Of a stretch of 64,000 bases of DNA, positions 53,875-63,481 are shown piece by piece. The stretch covers positions 38,047-102,046 of the forward strand of contig JAFDWK010000006.1 in NCBI GenBank assembly GCA_018268515.1. The letters are read 5' to 3'. Under the pieces are notes generated by a model. The model was not told where the DNA came from. It saw nothing but the letters and a program-made list of their open reading frames with translations, and ran no database searches. Within the stretch, counting starts at the first letter, position 1, and every line of letters starts with the position of its first letter. Made by a program: the position numbers and the translations under genes. The DNA is from Actinomycetota bacterium. GTDB lineage: Bacteria > Actinomycetota > Actinomycetes > Actinomycetales > Microbacteriaceae.

Positions 53875-53946
53875 GCGCGATTGGCGCAGCGGTAGCGCGC
53901 TTCCCTGACACGGAAGAGGTCACTGGTTCGATCCCAGTATCGCGCA
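53875..53946 (+). tRNA. tRNA-Val (anticodon GAC)
   Basis: Acceptor GCGCGAT / ATCGCGC, D-arm GCGC-AGCGGTA-GCGC, anticodon arm CTTCC-CTGACAC-GGAAG with GAC, T-arm ACTGG-TTCGATC-CCAGT, discriminator A. CCA is not encoded. Confidence 0.94.
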
Positions 53947-53956
53947 CGACGACAAA

Positions 53957-53979
53957 AACCCCCGGTCCTACCGGGGGTT
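53957..53979 (+). terminator. Intrinsic terminator after the tRNA cluster
   Basis: AACCCCCGGT-CCT-ACCGGGGGTT, a perfect 10-bp stem with A-run before and T-rich sequence after. Confidence 0.85.
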
Positions 53980-54009
53980 CGTCGTGTCCGGGGAAGGCTG
54001 CCGGGAGGC

Positions 54010-54483
54010 TCAGTCGGCGAGCGGGCCGAGGAACACCCGGACGGCGAGCACGAGGATCACGACGCCGACGATCAGATCCGTCCAGGTCGCGACCGTCTCC
54101 TGCGGGTTCTTGCCTTTCTTCGGGATGTGCAGGATCCCCGCGATGAGGAGGAACACGCCGCCGGCCAGTCCGGCGGGCAGCGCCCAGCCGGGAACGAGCG
54201 CCAGCAGGCCCGCGAAACCCATCCCGATGTTCGCGGTGCCCAGCTCGCGCGTCAGCTGCACCTCCTGCACGCTCGGCGCCGCCGACCCCAGGATCGCGGC
54301 GGTGGGGCCCTTGCCGGAGACCTGCGCGAGACCGGCGACGAGGAGGCGGGTGCCGACGCCCCAGAACGCCCACCACTTGCCGAACACGAGCACCGGATCG
54401 CCGCCGGCGGTGAGGAGCTCGATCAGGCCGCAGACCACGGGCAGCACCACGGTCTGCCCGATGACGAGGATGAAGTAGCGCAT
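54010..54483 (-). CDS. DUF6790-like membrane protein
   Basis: A 157-residue protein with four hydrophobic segments: MRYFILVIGQTVVLPVVCGL, GKWWAFWGVGTRLLVAGLAQ, GFAGLLALVPGWALPAGLAG and DLIVGVVILVLAVRVFLGPL. I believe it is DUF6790, of unknown function. ATG 54483 has GGAAGGA 7 nt upstream, which decides against a longer frame. It is divergent from the LtrA gene and convergent with the tRNA cluster. Confidence 0.7.
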   Translation of the reverse strand: MRYFILVIGQTVVLPVVCGLIELLTAGGDPVLVFGKWWAFWGVGTRLLVAGLAQVSGKGPTAAILGSAAPSVQEVQLTRELGTANIGMGFAGLLALVPGWALPAGLAGGVFLLIAGILHIPKKGKNPQETVATWTDLIVGVVILVLAVRVFLGPLAD

Positions 54484-54758
54484 CGAGTGTCCTTCCGGCG
54501 GGAACGGGGGAGGGGACCCGCGGTCCTCATGGTGCCAGCAGAAGGACCCGCGGTGCCAGTGCACGGCACGGCGTGCTGCGGCGGCATCCGCGCTGGAGCG
54601 AGTGAGCGGGCCGGCCGAGCGCGTGCCGCTGCCGAGGTCAAGGCGTGCCGGAGATCGCGGCGACGAGCCGGCACGGATCGAAGCTCGCGCTAGGTTGGAC
54701 GCTGCACGATCCTGCGGGGAGTCCGATCCCGCCGGGCCTGACGGGACGGGGACGAGAG

Positions 54759-56045
54759 ATGACGGACGCGGGCGAGCGGTATCGGCACGGACTGATCCCG
54801 ATGCGCGGTCGGGCGAGGCACGAGGCGCACCGCGCGGCGACGCCGCTGGAGGCCCTCTACGACCTGGTCTTCGCTGCGGCGTTCGGGGTTGCCGGAGTGC
54901 AGCTGGCAGACGGTGTCGCGGCCGGCCATGGGGGAGCGGCGGTCGGCGCTTTCGCCTTCGCGGTCGCGGCGATCATCTGGGCCTGGATCAACTTCTCCTG
55001 GTTCGCGTCGGCGTTCGACACGGACGACTGGCTCTTCCGCCTCTTCACGATGGTGCAGATGGCCGGCGTGATCGTGCTCGCGATCGGCCTGCCCACGATG
55101 TTCGCGTCGCTCGAAGAGCACGGCGCGTTCGACAACCGCGTCATGGTCTCCGGATACATCGTCATGAGGGTCGGGCTTCTCGCGCAGTGGTTGCGCGCGT
55201 CGCGCGATCCCGCGTACCGGCGGCACGCGCTCACGTACGTGCTCTTCGTCGCCGTCGCGCAGGTCGGCTGGGTCGTCGTCGCCTGGGCGCCTCTCCCGCT
55301 CGGAACCGCTTTCGCCGCCGCCGCGGCGTGCTGGCTGATCGAACTGGGCGGGCCGATCGTCGCCGAGCGCAAGGGCGAAGGCGAGCGCAGGGGAACCCCC
55401 TGGCATGCGCACCACATCGCGGAACGCTATTCGCTGTTGACGATCATCGCGCTGGGTGAGACGGTGGTCGGCACGCTTGCCGCCGCCCAGGAGATCTCCG
55501 GCACGAGCGGCTGGACGTGGGACGCGGTCGTCGTGATCGGCGCCGGGGTGGCGATGACCTTCGCGCTGTGGTGGTCGTACACGATGATGCCGTCGGGCCC
55601 GATCCTCGCCGCGCACCGCAGGCGGTCCTTCGTGTGGGGCTACGGGCACGCGTTGATCTTCGCCAGCGTCGCCGCCGTCGGCGCAGGGCTGCACACGATC
55701 GGGTTCGCGTATCGGCATGAGAACCCGATCGCCGCGCCCGTCGTCATCCTGATGATCGCGATTCCGGTGATCGTCTTCATGGTGTCGATCACGCTGCTGC
55801 ACTCGTATCTCGTGCACTCGCTCATGAAGGGGCTCCCGCTGCACGCGATCGCGATGGTGCTGCCGCTGCTGGGGATCGCGCTGGCGTTCGCGGGTCTCCC
55901 ACTGTGGGCCTGCCTGCTCATAGTGCTGGCCGGCCCTGTCTTCGTCGTGGTCGTCTACGAGGCCGGCGGATGGCGGCTCGCGCAGCGGCACCTGGACGAG
56001 GCTCTGGCCGGGGCCGTGAGCGGCGCGCCGCACGCGGCGGCGTAG
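54759..56045 (+). CDS. Low-temperature requirement A (LtrA) family protein
   Basis: A 428-residue membrane protein with about eleven hydrophobic segments, of the LtrA family first described in Listeria for growth at low temperature. Characteristic parts are TPLEALYDLVFAAAFGV, WINFSWFASAFDTDDWLFRL, WHAHHIAERYSLLTIIALGE and ALWWSYTMMP. Biochemical role unknown. The ATG at 54759 (MTDAGERYRH) follows GACGAGAG; an upstream frame is unlikely. The thrS promoter begins inside its stop codon. Confidence 0.85.
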   Translation: MTDAGERYRHGLIPMRGRARHEAHRAATPLEALYDLVFAAAFGVAGVQLADGVAAGHGGAAVGAFAFAVAAIIWAWINFSWFASAFDTDDWLFRLFTMVQMAGVIVLAIGLPTMFASLEEHGAFDNRVMVSGYIVMRVGLLAQWLRASRDPAYRRHALTYVLFVAVAQVGWVVVAWAPLPLGTAFAAAAACWLIELGGPIVAERKGEGERRGTPWHAHHIAERYSLLTIIALGETVVGTLAAAQEISGTSGWTWDAVVVIGAGVAMTFALWWSYTMMPSGPILAAHRRRSFVWGYGHALIFASVAAVGAGLHTIGFAYRHENPIAAPVVILMIAIPVIVFMVSITLLHSYLVHSLMKGLPLHAIAMVLPLLGIALAFAGLPLWACLLIVLAGPVFVVVVYEAGGWRLAQRHLDEALAGAVSGAPHAAA

Positions 56046-56048
56046 GAT
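56043..56048 (+). promoter_or_regulatory. -10 box TAGGAT of thrS
   Basis: TAGGAT overlaps the stop codon of the LtrA gene and ends 6 nt before the ATG of a 22-codon leader frame. Confidence 0.6.
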
Positions 56049-56054
56049 TCTCCT

Positions 56055-56123
56055 ATGGACTTCGCCCGGCTGACGCCCGCGACCGCGGTCGCGGTCACCG
56101 GCACGCGAACTCTCCGGGCCTGA
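56055..56123 (+). CDS. Threonine-rich leader peptide upstream of thrS
   Basis: A 22-codon frame from ATG 56055 to TGA 56121-56123. It has five threonines (codons at 56073, 56082, 56097, 56103 and 56109), the last four within ten codons, ending TGTRTLRA. A TAGGAT box 6 nt before the ATG predicts a leaderless start. The stretch TCTCCGG (56111-56117), which directly follows the last threonine codon, can pair with CTGGAGA (56173-56179), the thrS ribosome binding site. Stalling at threonine codons would then free the site. The frame and pairing are seen; function is inferred. Confidence 0.6.
   Translation: MDFARLTPATAVAVTGTRTLRA
56077..56094. repeat. Perfect 18-bp palindrome inside the leader frame
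   Basis: CCGCGACCGCGGTCGCGG, located over the second threonine codon of the leader. It could form a hairpin that competes with the other leader pairings. Confidence 0.6.
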
Positions 56124-56186
56124 GCGGGCAGGGCGCCACTGCGTCCGAAGCTGAGCCGAGACCATCGCCAAACTGGAGAACTTCCT

Positions 56187-58277
56187 TTGTCTGAGAACCC
56201 CATGCCGTCTGGAAATGCAGGGTCCGCCCCCGAACTGCCGTCCTACCCGTGTGACGGCTTCGCGCTCTACGGCGCGAACGGACCCTTCAGCGACCGCTCC
56301 GTGGTCGCCATGCTCGTGAACGGTCAGCAGAAGGACCTCGCCGCCCTCGTGAACGAGGATGACGACGTCCAGCCCATCACGATCGAGAGCCCCGAGGGTC
56401 TCGCGATCCTGCGCCACTCGACCGCGCACGTGCTGGCGCAGGCCGTGCAGCGCATCAAGCCGCAGGCGAACCTCGGCATCGGCCCGCCGATCACCGATGG
56501 CTTCTACTACGACTTCGGCGTGGACACCCCGTTCACGCCGGAGGACGTCAAGGCGATCGCCAAGGAGATGCAGCGCATCCAGCGCGAGGGTCAGCGCTTC
56601 GTGCGCCGGGTCGTGAGCGACGACGAGGCGCGCGCAGAGCTCGCCGACGAGCCGTTCAAGCTCGAACTCATCGGCCTCAAGAGCCCCGGCCCTTCGACGG
56701 GCTCAGGGGCCGCCGCAGCGACGAGCGCCGCCCACAAGGTGGAGGGCGCCTCGGTCGAGGTCGGCGAGGGAGAGCTCACCATCTACGACAACGTCTCCAA
56801 GGACGGTGAGGTCGTCTGGAAGGACCTCTGTCGCGGTCCCCACCTGCCGAGCACCCGGATGATCGGCAACGGCTGGGACCTCACCCGCATCGCCGCGGCC
56901 TACTGGCGCGGATCCGAGAAGAACCCGCAGCTGCAGCGCATCTACGGCACGGCCTGGCCCACGAAGGACGAGCTGCGCGCCTACCAGCAGCGCCTCGAGG
57001 AGGCCGCCAAGCGCGACCACCGTCGCCTCGGCAAGGAGCTCGACCTGTTCTCGTTCCCCGACGAGATCGGATCCGGCCTGTCGGTCTGGCATCCTCGCGG
57101 CGGCATCATCCGCGGCGAGATGGAGCAGCACGCCCGCCGTCGGCACATCGCCGCCGGGTACAACTACGTGTACACGCCGCACATCTCCAAGGAGGACCTG
57201 TTCCTCACGTCAAACCATCTCGTCACGTACCGCGACGGCATGTTCCCGCCGATCCGGATGGACGAGGAGCGCGACGAGGACGGGCACGTCACGAAGCAGG
57301 GCCAGGACTACTTCCTGAAGCCCATGAACTGCCCGATGCACATCCTCATCTACAAGGAGCGCGCGCGCAGCTACCGCGACCTGCCGCTGCGGCTCGCGGA
57401 GAACGGCACCGTCTACCGCAACGAGCTCTCCGGCGCACTGCACGGGCTCACCCGCGTGCGCGGGTTCACCCAGGACGACTCGCACCTCTTCGTCACGCCG
57501 GAGCAGCTGGAGACCGAGGTCACCAAGGTCCTCGAATTCATCCTCTCGATGCTGCGCGACTTCGGTCTCAGCGACTTCGAGCTCGAGCTCTCGATGCGGG
57601 ATGACGAGAAGGACAAGTGGATCGGATCCGACGAGTTCTGGGAGTACTCGACGAATGCGCTGCGCAACGTCGCCCTGGCATCGGGTCTGAAGCTCACCGA
57701 GGTCCCCGGAGAGGCGGCCTTCTACGGCCCGAAGATCGACCTGAAGACCACCGATGCGATCGGCCGGGTGTGGCAGCTGTCCACGGTGCAGGTCGACCCG
57801 AACCTGCCGGAGCGGTTCGGACTCGAGTTCACCGACAAGGACGGGCAGAAGAAGCGCCCGATCATGATCCACCGTGCGCTGTTCGGATCGATCGAGCGAT
57901 TCTTCGCGATCCTGCTCGAGCACTACGCGGGAGACTTCCCGCTGTGGCTCTCGCCGGTGCAGGTCGTGGGCATTCCGGTGGCGGAGACGTTCGCGGACTA
58001 CCTCGATGACGCCGTCGCGGCCCTGCGCGTGGCCGGTGTCCGTGCCGAGGTCGACCACTCCGACGAGCGCATGCAGAAGAAGATCCGCAACCACACCACG
58101 GGCAAGGTCCCGCTGATCCTCATCGCGGGGGAGCAGGACCGGACCGCCGGCACGGTGTCGTTCCGCTTCCGCGACGGGACCCAGGAGAACGGCGTGCCGC
58201 TCGCCGAGGCCGTCGACCGCGTGCGTCGGGCGATCGAGAGCCACGCGCTGATCCAGACCGCGGGCGACCTGGCATGA
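56187..58277 (+). CDS. thrS: Threonyl-tRNA synthetase
   Basis: Charges tRNA-Thr. The 696 residues have a TGS-type N-terminus, the editing domain with [11 protein letters not shown] (His77 and His81), the class II core with [36 protein letters not shown] and [16 protein letters not shown], and the anticodon-binding C-terminus from about 590. TTG 56187 follows GGAG by 8 nt; an ATG at 56202 is an alternative. A stretch at 166-176 ([11 protein letters not shown]) is encoded by a mobile palindromic repeat (56690-56708) inside the editing-domain region. A threonine-rich leader frame stands upstream. ATGA overlap with a HIT gene. Confidence 0.94.
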   Translation: MSENPMPSGNAGSAPELPSYPCDGFALYGANGPFSDRSVVAMLVNGQQKDLAALVNEDDDVQPITIESPEGLAILRHSTAHVLAQAVQRIKPQANLGIGPPITDGFYYDFGVDTPFTPEDVKAIAKEMQRIQREGQRFVRRVVSDDEARAELADEPFKLELIGLKSPGPSTGSGAAAATSAAHKVEGASVEVGEGELTIYDNVSKDGEVVWKDLCRGPHLPSTRMIGNGWDLTRIAAAYWRGSEKNPQLQRIYGTAWPTKDELRAYQQRLEEAAKRDHRRLGKELDLFSFPDEIGSGLSVWHPRGGIIRGEMEQHARRRHIAAGYNYVYTPHISKEDLFLTSNHLVTYRDGMFPPIRMDEERDEDGHVTKQGQDYFLKPMNCPMHILIYKERARSYRDLPLRLAENGTVYRNELSGALHGLTRVRGFTQDDSHLFVTPEQLETEVTKVLEFILSMLRDFGLSDFELELSMRDDEKDKWIGSDEFWEYSTNALRNVALASGLKLTEVPGEAAFYGPKIDLKTTDAIGRVWQLSTVQVDPNLPERFGLEFTDKDGQKKRPIMIHRALFGSIERFFAILLEHYAGDFPLWLSPVQVVGIPVAETFADYLDDAVAALRVAGVRAEVDHSDERMQKKIRNHTTGKVPLILIAGEQDRTAGTVSFRFRDGTQENGVPLAEAVDRVRRAIESHALIQTAGDLA
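56690..56708. repeat. Palindromic repeat element inside thrS
   Basis: CCCTTCGACGGGCTCAGGG differs by one base from the element at 34601-34619. It is in frame and encodes PSTGSG. Confidence 0.8.
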
Positions 58278-58834
58278 GCCCGGCCGGGGGCGCCGCCGAG
58301 GACGCGCAGCTCGAAGACGCCGCGCACCTGGTCGGCGTCCCCGACGAGTTCCAGCGGCTCTGGGTGCCGCACCGGATGGCGTACATCCAGGCGGGACCCG
58401 CGCCGCTGCGCGAGGAGTGCCCGTTCTGCGAGGCGCCGAAGCACCCCGACGAGGAACGGCTGATCGTCGCCCGCGGGCGCACGGCGTACGTGCTGCTGAA
58501 CCTGTTCCCGTACAACTCGGGCCACCTCCTGATCTGCCCCTACCGCCACTTCGCGACCTACGACGAGGCGACCGCGGAAGAGGTCGCCGAGATCGGCGAA
58601 CTCACGCAGACCGCGATGCGCGTGCTCACGGCGACTTCGCGCTGCGACGGGTTCAACATCGGCATGAACCAGGGCGCCGTCGCCGGCGCCGGGGTGGACG
58701 CGCACCTGCATCAGCATGTCGTGCCGCGGTGGACCAGCGACGCGAACTTCTTCCCGATCATCGCGAAGACGAAAGCGCTGCCGCAGCTGCTCGGCGACGT
58801 GCGCAACACCGTCGCGGCGGCCTGGCCCGCCTGA
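58274..58834 (+). CDS. HIT domain protein
   Basis: A 186-residue histidine triad protein with the motif [11 protein letters not shown] (His144, 146, 148) and an upstream CPFCEAPKH cysteine pair. It resembles the mycobacterial diadenosine tetraphosphate phosphorylase, also found behind thrS. It would cleave Ap4A, a by-product of aminoacyl-tRNA synthetases, which fits the operon. ATGA overlap with thrS. Confidence 0.9.
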   Translation: MSPAGGAAEDAQLEDAAHLVGVPDEFQRLWVPHRMAYIQAGPAPLREECPFCEAPKHPDEERLIVARGRTAYVLLNLFPYNSGHLLICPYRHFATYDEATAEEVAEIGELTQTAMRVLTATSRCDGFNIGMNQGAVAGAGVDAHLHQHVVPRWTSDANFFPIIAKTKALPQLLGDVRNTVAAAWPA

Positions 58835-58875
58835 TCAGATTCCTTGCCGGGACGTGCGGCACTGCCCGTGACGAG

Positions 58876-58913
58876 AGAGGGCCCGGCTGACATCCATGTC
58901 AGCCGGGCCCTCT
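58876..58913. terminator. Bidirectional intrinsic terminator
   Basis: Perfect 17-bp stem AGAGGGCCCGGCTGACA with a TCCA loop, between the convergent HIT and pdxY genes. Confidence 0.85.
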
Positions 58914-58926
58914 GCGGTCGGAGCGG

Positions 58927-59781
58927 TCAGCGCACCCGGCGGGCCTCGAACTGCAGCGGCGGGTGCGCGTAGAACTCCTGTGCGGGAACCAGCTGCAGCT
59001 CGCGATGACCCGACTCGAGGGTGAGCCGGAGCAGCTCGTACACACTCGACACTGTGCGCTCCAGCGCGAGCCTGGCGTCCCCGGTCTCGACGTAGTGCGC
59101 CGTGAACAGCGCCGCGGTGACGTCTCCGGATCCGTTCGCCTTCATCGGCAGGTGCGGGGTGGCGACCAGCCAGGCGCCCTTGTCGTCCACCGCCAGCATC
59201 TCGATCGTGCCCTCTTCGCGGTCGGGGCGCGCGACGCTTGTCACGAGCACCGTGTTCGGGCCCATGGCGCGGGCGGCGTCGACCGAGGCCAGCGTCGATT
59301 CGAGGGTGTCCGGCTCGGTGCCCGTCAGGAAGCCCAGTTCGAACTGATTCGGCGTGATGATGTCGGCGACCGGTACGACCTTGTCGCGCAGCAGCACGGG
59401 GATCGCGGGGGCGACGAAGCACCCCGACGCGGCGTTGCCCATGACCGGGTCGCAGGCGTACACCGCGTTCGGATTCGCGGCCTTCACGCGCGCGACGGCG
59501 TCGATGATGACGTCGCCGATGCCCTCGCCGCCCTGATATCCGCTGAGCACCACCCCGATCTCGCCGAGCACGCCGCGCTCCTCGATGCCGGTGATGACCT
59601 CGCGCACGTCGTCGGGCGCGATGAGCGGTCCGCGCCACGCGCCGTATCCGGTGTGGTTGGAGAAGTTCACGGTGTACACGGGGAGCACCTCGACCCCGAT
59701 GCGCTGCAGCGGGAACACCGCGGCGGAGTTGCCGACATGGCCGTAAGCGACGGCGGACTGGATCGAGAGCACGTTCAGCAT
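58927..59781 (-). CDS. pdxY: Pyridoxal kinase
   Basis: Phosphorylates pyridoxal to pyridoxal 5'-phosphate (salvage). The 284 residues of the ribokinase family start [20 protein letters not shown] and carry [38 protein letters not shown] and [14 protein letters not shown] (catalytic Asp). It is divergent from pdxS, so synthesis and salvage of vitamin B6 may share control. Confidence 0.92.
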   Translation of the reverse strand: MLNVLSIQSAVAYGHVGNSAAVFPLQRIGVEVLPVYTVNFSNHTGYGAWRGPLIAPDDVREVITGIEERGVLGEIGVVLSGYQGGEGIGDVIIDAVARVKAANPNAVYACDPVMGNAASGCFVAPAIPVLLRDKVVPVADIITPNQFELGFLTGTEPDTLESTLASVDAARAMGPNTVLVTSVARPDREEGTIEMLAVDDKGAWLVATPHLPMKANGSGDVTAALFTAHYVETGDARLALERTVSSVYELLRLTLESGHRELQLVPAQEFYAHPPLQFEARRVR

Positions 59782-59867
59782 CCCTCGATCCTCTCACCTG
59801 CGACAAGCCGCCCCGTCACTGCCCGCGTGGTGTCGGATTGCATGTCAGACAGCGTATGCTCTGTCCT

Positions 59868-60770
59868 ATGACAGAACTTGCACCCGAATCGACCACCGGC
59901 ACCGGGCGCGTCAAGCGCGGCCTTGCGGAGATGCTCAAGGGTGGCGTCATCATGGACGTCGTCACTCCGGAGCAGGCGAAGATCGCCGAGGACGCCGGCG
60001 CCGTCGCCGTCATGGCGCTCGAGCGGGTGCCCGCCGACATCCGCGCCCAGGGCGGCGTCTCCCGGATGAGCGACCCCGACATGATCGACGGCATCATCTC
60101 GGCCGTGTCGATCCCGGTCATGGCCAAGGCGCGCATCGGCCACTTCGTCGAGGCGCAGGTGCTGCAGGAGCTCGGCGTCGACTACATCGACGAATCCGAG
60201 GTGCTGTCGCCCGCGGACTACGTCAACCACATCGACAAGTGGGGCTTCACCGTGCCCTTCGTCTGCGGTGCGACCAACCTGGGTGAGGCCCTGCGCCGCA
60301 TCACCGAGGGTGCGGCGATGATCCGCTCGAAGGGCGAGGCCGGCACCGGCGACGTGTCCGAGGCGATGAAGCACATCCGCACGATCCGTGGCGAGATCGC
60401 CCGTCTGACGACGCTCTCCAGGGACGAGCTGTACGTCGCCGCCAAGGAGCTGCAGGCCCCGTACGAGCTGGTCGCGGAGGTCGCCGAGAAGGGCGCGCTG
60501 CCCGTCGTCATGTTCGTGGCCGGGGGAGTGGCGACTCCCGCCGACGCCGCCATGATGATGCAGCTCGGCGCCGACGGCGTGTTCGTCGGATCCGGTATCT
60601 TCAAGTCCGGCGACCCGGCCGCCCGCGCCGCGGCGATCGTCAAGGCGACCGCCGCCTATGACGACGCCGCCGTGATCGCGCAGGTCTCCCGCGGACTCGG
60701 CGAGGCCATGGTCGGCATCAACGTGGCCGACCTGCCCGCACCGCACCGCCTTGCGGAGCGCGGCTGGTGA
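59868..60770 (+). CDS. pdxS: Pyridoxal 5'-phosphate synthase, PdxS subunit
   Basis: Builds PLP from ribose 5-phosphate, glyceraldehyde 3-phosphate and ammonia delivered by PdxT. The 300 residues have the conserved [46 protein letters not shown], and [18 protein letters not shown]. Start ATG 59868 is 7 nt behind TATGCT, again with no ribosome binding site. GTGA overlap with pdxT. No pdxR/MocR regulator is next to it. Confidence 0.95.
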   Translation: MTELAPESTTGTGRVKRGLAEMLKGGVIMDVVTPEQAKIAEDAGAVAVMALERVPADIRAQGGVSRMSDPDMIDGIISAVSIPVMAKARIGHFVEAQVLQELGVDYIDESEVLSPADYVNHIDKWGFTVPFVCGATNLGEALRRITEGAAMIRSKGEAGTGDVSEAMKHIRTIRGEIARLTTLSRDELYVAAKELQAPYELVAEVAEKGALPVVMFVAGGVATPADAAMMMQLGADGVFVGSGIFKSGDPAARAAAIVKATAAYDDAAVIAQVSRGLGEAMVGINVADLPAPHRLAERGW

Positions 60771-61384
60771 CAGCACCTGTGCGGATCGGCGTGCTCGCGC
60801 TGCAGGGTGATGTGCGCGAGCATGCCGCGATCCTCACCGCGCTCGGGGCGGAGGCGGTTCTCGTCCGCCGCCCCGAGCAGCTGCGCGGGCTGGACGGGCT
60901 GGTGATCCCCGGGGGCGAGTCGAGCGTGATCGACAAGCTGTCCCGGATCTTCGGCGTGCGGGAGCCGCTGCGCGCCCTCATCGCCGGCGGCCTGCCCGTG
61001 TACGGCACGTGCGCCGGCCTGATCCTGCTCGCGGATGAGATCGAAGGCGCGATCGACGGCCAGCTCACCTTCGGCGGACTCGACGTCACCGTCGCGCGCA
61101 ACGCGTTCGGCGGCCAGGTGGAGTCCTTCGAGACGGAACTCGTGGTCGACGGGATCGACGCGCCGGTGGATGCGACGTTCATCCGGGCGCCGCTCATCAC
61201 CCGTGTCGGCCCCGCCGCCACGGCGATCGCGGCGCTGCCGGACGGCGGTGTGGTGGCGGTGCAGCAGGGGAATCTGCTCGGCACGAGCTTCCACCCGGAG
61301 ATGAACGGCGAGACACGTCTGCACGTCCGGTTCCTGGAGCTGGTCGAGGCGCGCCGGGCGGCTGCCGCGGCCTGGTCTCGCTGA
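60767..61384 (+). CDS. pdxT: Pyridoxal 5'-phosphate synthase, glutaminase subunit PdxT
   Basis: Class I glutaminase that releases ammonia for PdxS. The 205 residues show [25 protein letters not shown], the nucleophile Cys82 in [20 protein letters not shown]-like [11 protein letters not shown] and the His-Glu of [13 protein letters not shown] 60767 overlaps the pdxS stop. Confidence 0.94.
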   Translation: MTAPVRIGVLALQGDVREHAAILTALGAEAVLVRRPEQLRGLDGLVIPGGESSVIDKLSRIFGVREPLRALIAGGLPVYGTCAGLILLADEIEGAIDGQLTFGGLDVTVARNAFGGQVESFETELVVDGIDAPVDATFIRAPLITRVGPAATAIAALPDGGVVAVQQGNLLGTSFHPEMNGETRLHVRFLELVEARRAAAAAWSR

Positions 61385-61480
61385 GCTGCGCCGCGTTCGT
61401 CGGTGCCCCGGGCGCGGATCTTCTAGAATGGACGATGCCCTGGCGGGATGGACCGCGGGGCTGATACGAGCGGGAGACAT

Positions 61481-62239
61481 ATGTCCGGGCATTCCAAGTG
61501 GGCCACGACCAAGCACAAGAAGGCCGTCATCGACTCGCGCCGTGCGAAGTCGTGGGCCAAGCTCATCAAGAACATCGAGGTCGCCGCGAAGCTCGGCGGC
61601 GCTGATCTCGCGGGCAACCCGACGCTCTTCGACGCGGTGCTCAAGGCCAAGAAGACCTCCGTCCCGAAGGACAACATCGACCGCGCCATCAAGCGCGGCG
61701 CCGGAATCGGCGGCGAGTCGGTCGAGTACTCCTCGATCATGTACGAGGGCTACGGCGCCCACGGCGTCGCGCTCATGATCGAGTGTCTGACCGACAACAA
61801 GAACCGCGCCGCCGCCGAGGTGCGCACCGCGCTCAGCCGCAACGGCGGCACGCTGGCCGACCCGGGCAGCGTCGCCTACAACTTCACCCGCAAGGGCGTC
61901 ATCGTCGTCGAAGGTGAGAACACCACCGAGGACGACGTCATGATGGCGGCGCTCGAGGCGGGCGCGGAGGAGATCGAGCCGCACGCGCAGGGCTTCGAGA
62001 TCATCACCGACGCCTCCGACCTGGTCGCGGTGCGCACCGCGCTGCAGGAGGCGGGCATCGAGTACGAGTCGGCCGACGTCGAGTTCGTCCCGAACCTCAA
62101 GGTCGAGATCGACGCCGAGGCGGCGCGCAAGATCTTCCGGCTCATCGACGCGCTCGAGGACAGCGACGACGTGCAGAACGTCTACGCGAACTTCGACCTC
62201 ACCGCCGAGGTGCAGGCCGAGCTCGAGAACGACGAGTAA
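61481..62239 (+). CDS. yebC: YebC/PmpR family protein
   Basis: A 252-residue protein (TACO1-like) that helps ribosomes through proline stretches and was earlier seen as a transcription regulator. Motifs: [46 protein letters not shown] and [22 protein letters not shown] 61481 has GGGAG 4 nt upstream. It precedes ruvC in many actinobacteria. A TAGAAT box at 61424 with a 9-codon frame lies before it. Confidence 0.93.
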   Translation: MSGHSKWATTKHKKAVIDSRRAKSWAKLIKNIEVAAKLGGADLAGNPTLFDAVLKAKKTSVPKDNIDRAIKRGAGIGGESVEYSSIMYEGYGAHGVALMIECLTDNKNRAAAEVRTALSRNGGTLADPGSVAYNFTRKGVIVVEGENTTEDDVMMAALEAGAEEIEPHAQGFEIITDASDLVAVRTALQEAGIEYESADVEFVPNLKVEIDAEAARKIFRLIDALEDSDDVQNVYANFDLTAEVQAELENDE

Positions 62240-62255
62240 GCCGCGAGACCCTGCG

Positions 62256-62885
62256 ATGGCCGCGCCGGAGATCGTCCCGTACGATCCGGCGTGGCCATCG
62301 GTCGCTTCGGCCTGGATCCAGCGGATCCGTGAGGCATGCGTGCAAGCCGGTATCCCCGTCGCGGGATTCCAGCACATCGGATCCACCGCAGTGCCGGGTC
62401 TCGCCGCCAAGTCGTACCTGGATCTGCAGCTCCTCGTGCCGGTGATCCCCGATGAAACCGCGGTCAGCACGGCGCTCGGGCCGCTCCTGATCGAGAGGGC
62501 TCGCGGGTCCCGAACCGACTCCCCAGGGGTCGACGTCGACACCCCTCGACCCGGAACCGACCCACGTCACCATGAGAAGCTGCTCTACTTCCGGGAGCTG
62601 GATCAGGCGGGCCCTGTGCAGGGGATCATCCTGCACATCCGCCGCGCCGACTCGCCGTTCGCCGACTTCGTGGTCGCCTTCCGCGACTGGCTGCGCGCGG
62701 ATCCCGCGGCCCGTGCGGAGTACGAGCAGCTGAAGCGGTACCTCGCGGAGGAGAACGCGGACGCCGGCGACTACGACGACTACACGAGGGCGAAGACCGC
62801 CTTCATGGACCGCGCCCAGACGGCGATGGACTGGCCGCGCGCCTCGGCGCCGAGCGGCGGAACCGCGCCTAGCCTGGAGGGATGA
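62256..62885 (+). CDS. GrpB family nucleotidyltransferase-like protein
   Basis: A 209-residue UPF0157/GrpB protein, with IVPYDPAWPSVASAWIQRI, GFQHIGSTAVPGLAAKSYLD and a later LHIRRADSPFADFVVAFRDW. The family is related to nucleotidyltransferases; role unknown. It was placed between yebC and ruvC, which is not the usual neighbour, so may be an insertion in that order. ATGA overlap with ruvC. Confidence 0.82.
   Translation: MAAPEIVPYDPAWPSVASAWIQRIREACVQAGIPVAGFQHIGSTAVPGLAAKSYLDLQLLVPVIPDETAVSTALGPLLIERARGSRTDSPGVDVDTPRPGTDPRHHEKLLYFRELDQAGPVQGIILHIRRADSPFADFVVAFRDWLRADPAARAEYEQLKRYLAEENADAGDYDDYTRAKTAFMDRAQTAMDWPRASAPSGGTAPSLEG
62870..62875 (+). promoter_or_regulatory. -10 box TAGCCT of ruvC
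   Basis: TAGCCT inside the end of the GrpB gene, ending 6 nt before ATG 62882; the same 6 nt (GGAGGG) also make a ribosome binding site. Confidence 0.45.
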
Positions 62886-63472
62886 CGGGAGTACGGCGGG
62901 TTCTGGGCATCGACCCCGGCCTCACGCGCTGCGGCGTGGGCGTCGTCGACGTCGATCCGATGCGCCGCGGCACGCTCGTGCATGTGGGTGTGATCCGCAC
63001 GCCGGCGGACGCGCCGATCGGTGAGCGGCTCGCGGCGGTGGCCGCAGGAATTCGTGCGGTGATCGCCGAGCACGAACCGGATGCGGTGGCCGTGGAGCGC
63101 GTGTTCGCACAGCAGAACAGCCACACCGTGATGGGCACCGCGCAGGCGAGTGGCGTGGCGCTGCTCATCGCGTCCGAGCACGGGCTGCCGGCCGCCACGC
63201 ACACCCCGAGCGAGGTGAAGGCCGCGGTCACCGGCTACGGCTCCGCCGACAAGAAGCAGGTGCAGGCGATGATCGCCCGCATTCTGCGGCTCGACGCTCC
63301 ACCGCAGCCCGCCGACGCGGCGGACGCGCTCGCGATCGCGCTCTGCCACGCCTGGCGCGGGCCCGGAACCCAGGCCGGGGCGGACGGGACCCCGGGGGCT
63401 CAGACGCCGGCGCAGAGGGCCTGGGCGGACGCGGAGCGTGTCGCTCGAACATACCTACGAGCGCGTGCGTAG
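62882..63472 (+). CDS. ruvC: Holliday junction resolvase RuvC
   Basis: Cuts Holliday junctions moved by RuvAB. The 196 residues have Asp11 (VLGIDPGLTRCG), Glu72 (AVERVFAQQNSHTVMG) and the aspartates in PADAADALAIALCHAW. A C-terminal tail of about 35 residues is rich in Gly, Ala and Pro and beyond the standard domain. Followed by ruvA. Confidence 0.95.
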   Translation: MTGVRRVLGIDPGLTRCGVGVVDVDPMRRGTLVHVGVIRTPADAPIGERLAAVAAGIRAVIAEHEPDAVAVERVFAQQNSHTVMGTAQASGVALLIASEHGLPAATHTPSEVKAAVTGYGSADKKQVQAMIARILRLDAPPQPADAADALAIALCHAWRGPGTQAGADGTPGAQTPAQRAWADAERVARTYLRARA

Positions 63473-63475
63473 ACT
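63470..63475 (+). promoter_or_regulatory. -10 box TAGACT of ruvA
   Basis: TAGACT overlaps the ruvC stop codon and ends 6 nt before ATG 63482. Confidence 0.5.
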
Positions 63476-63481
63476 GCTGAC

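Noticed and set aside
51619..53946. Genomic island bounded by tRNA genes
   Set aside because: No integrase, no direct repeat of a tRNA 3' end and no change in base composition were seen; the islet has ordinary small genes.
54484..54758. Possible gene or RNA in the largest spacer
   Set aside because: No coding frame with a start site, strong hairpin or promoter pattern could be supported.
56043..56186. T-box riboswitch before thrS
   Set aside because: No T-box core sequence or specifier-loop structure was visible, and the leader is only about 130 nt; a leader peptide explains the region better.
59816..59867. PdxR/MocR operator between pdxY and pdxS
   Set aside because: Short GACAG and TGTC repeats are present, but spacing and symmetry are too irregular to support a site, and no MocR gene is nearby.
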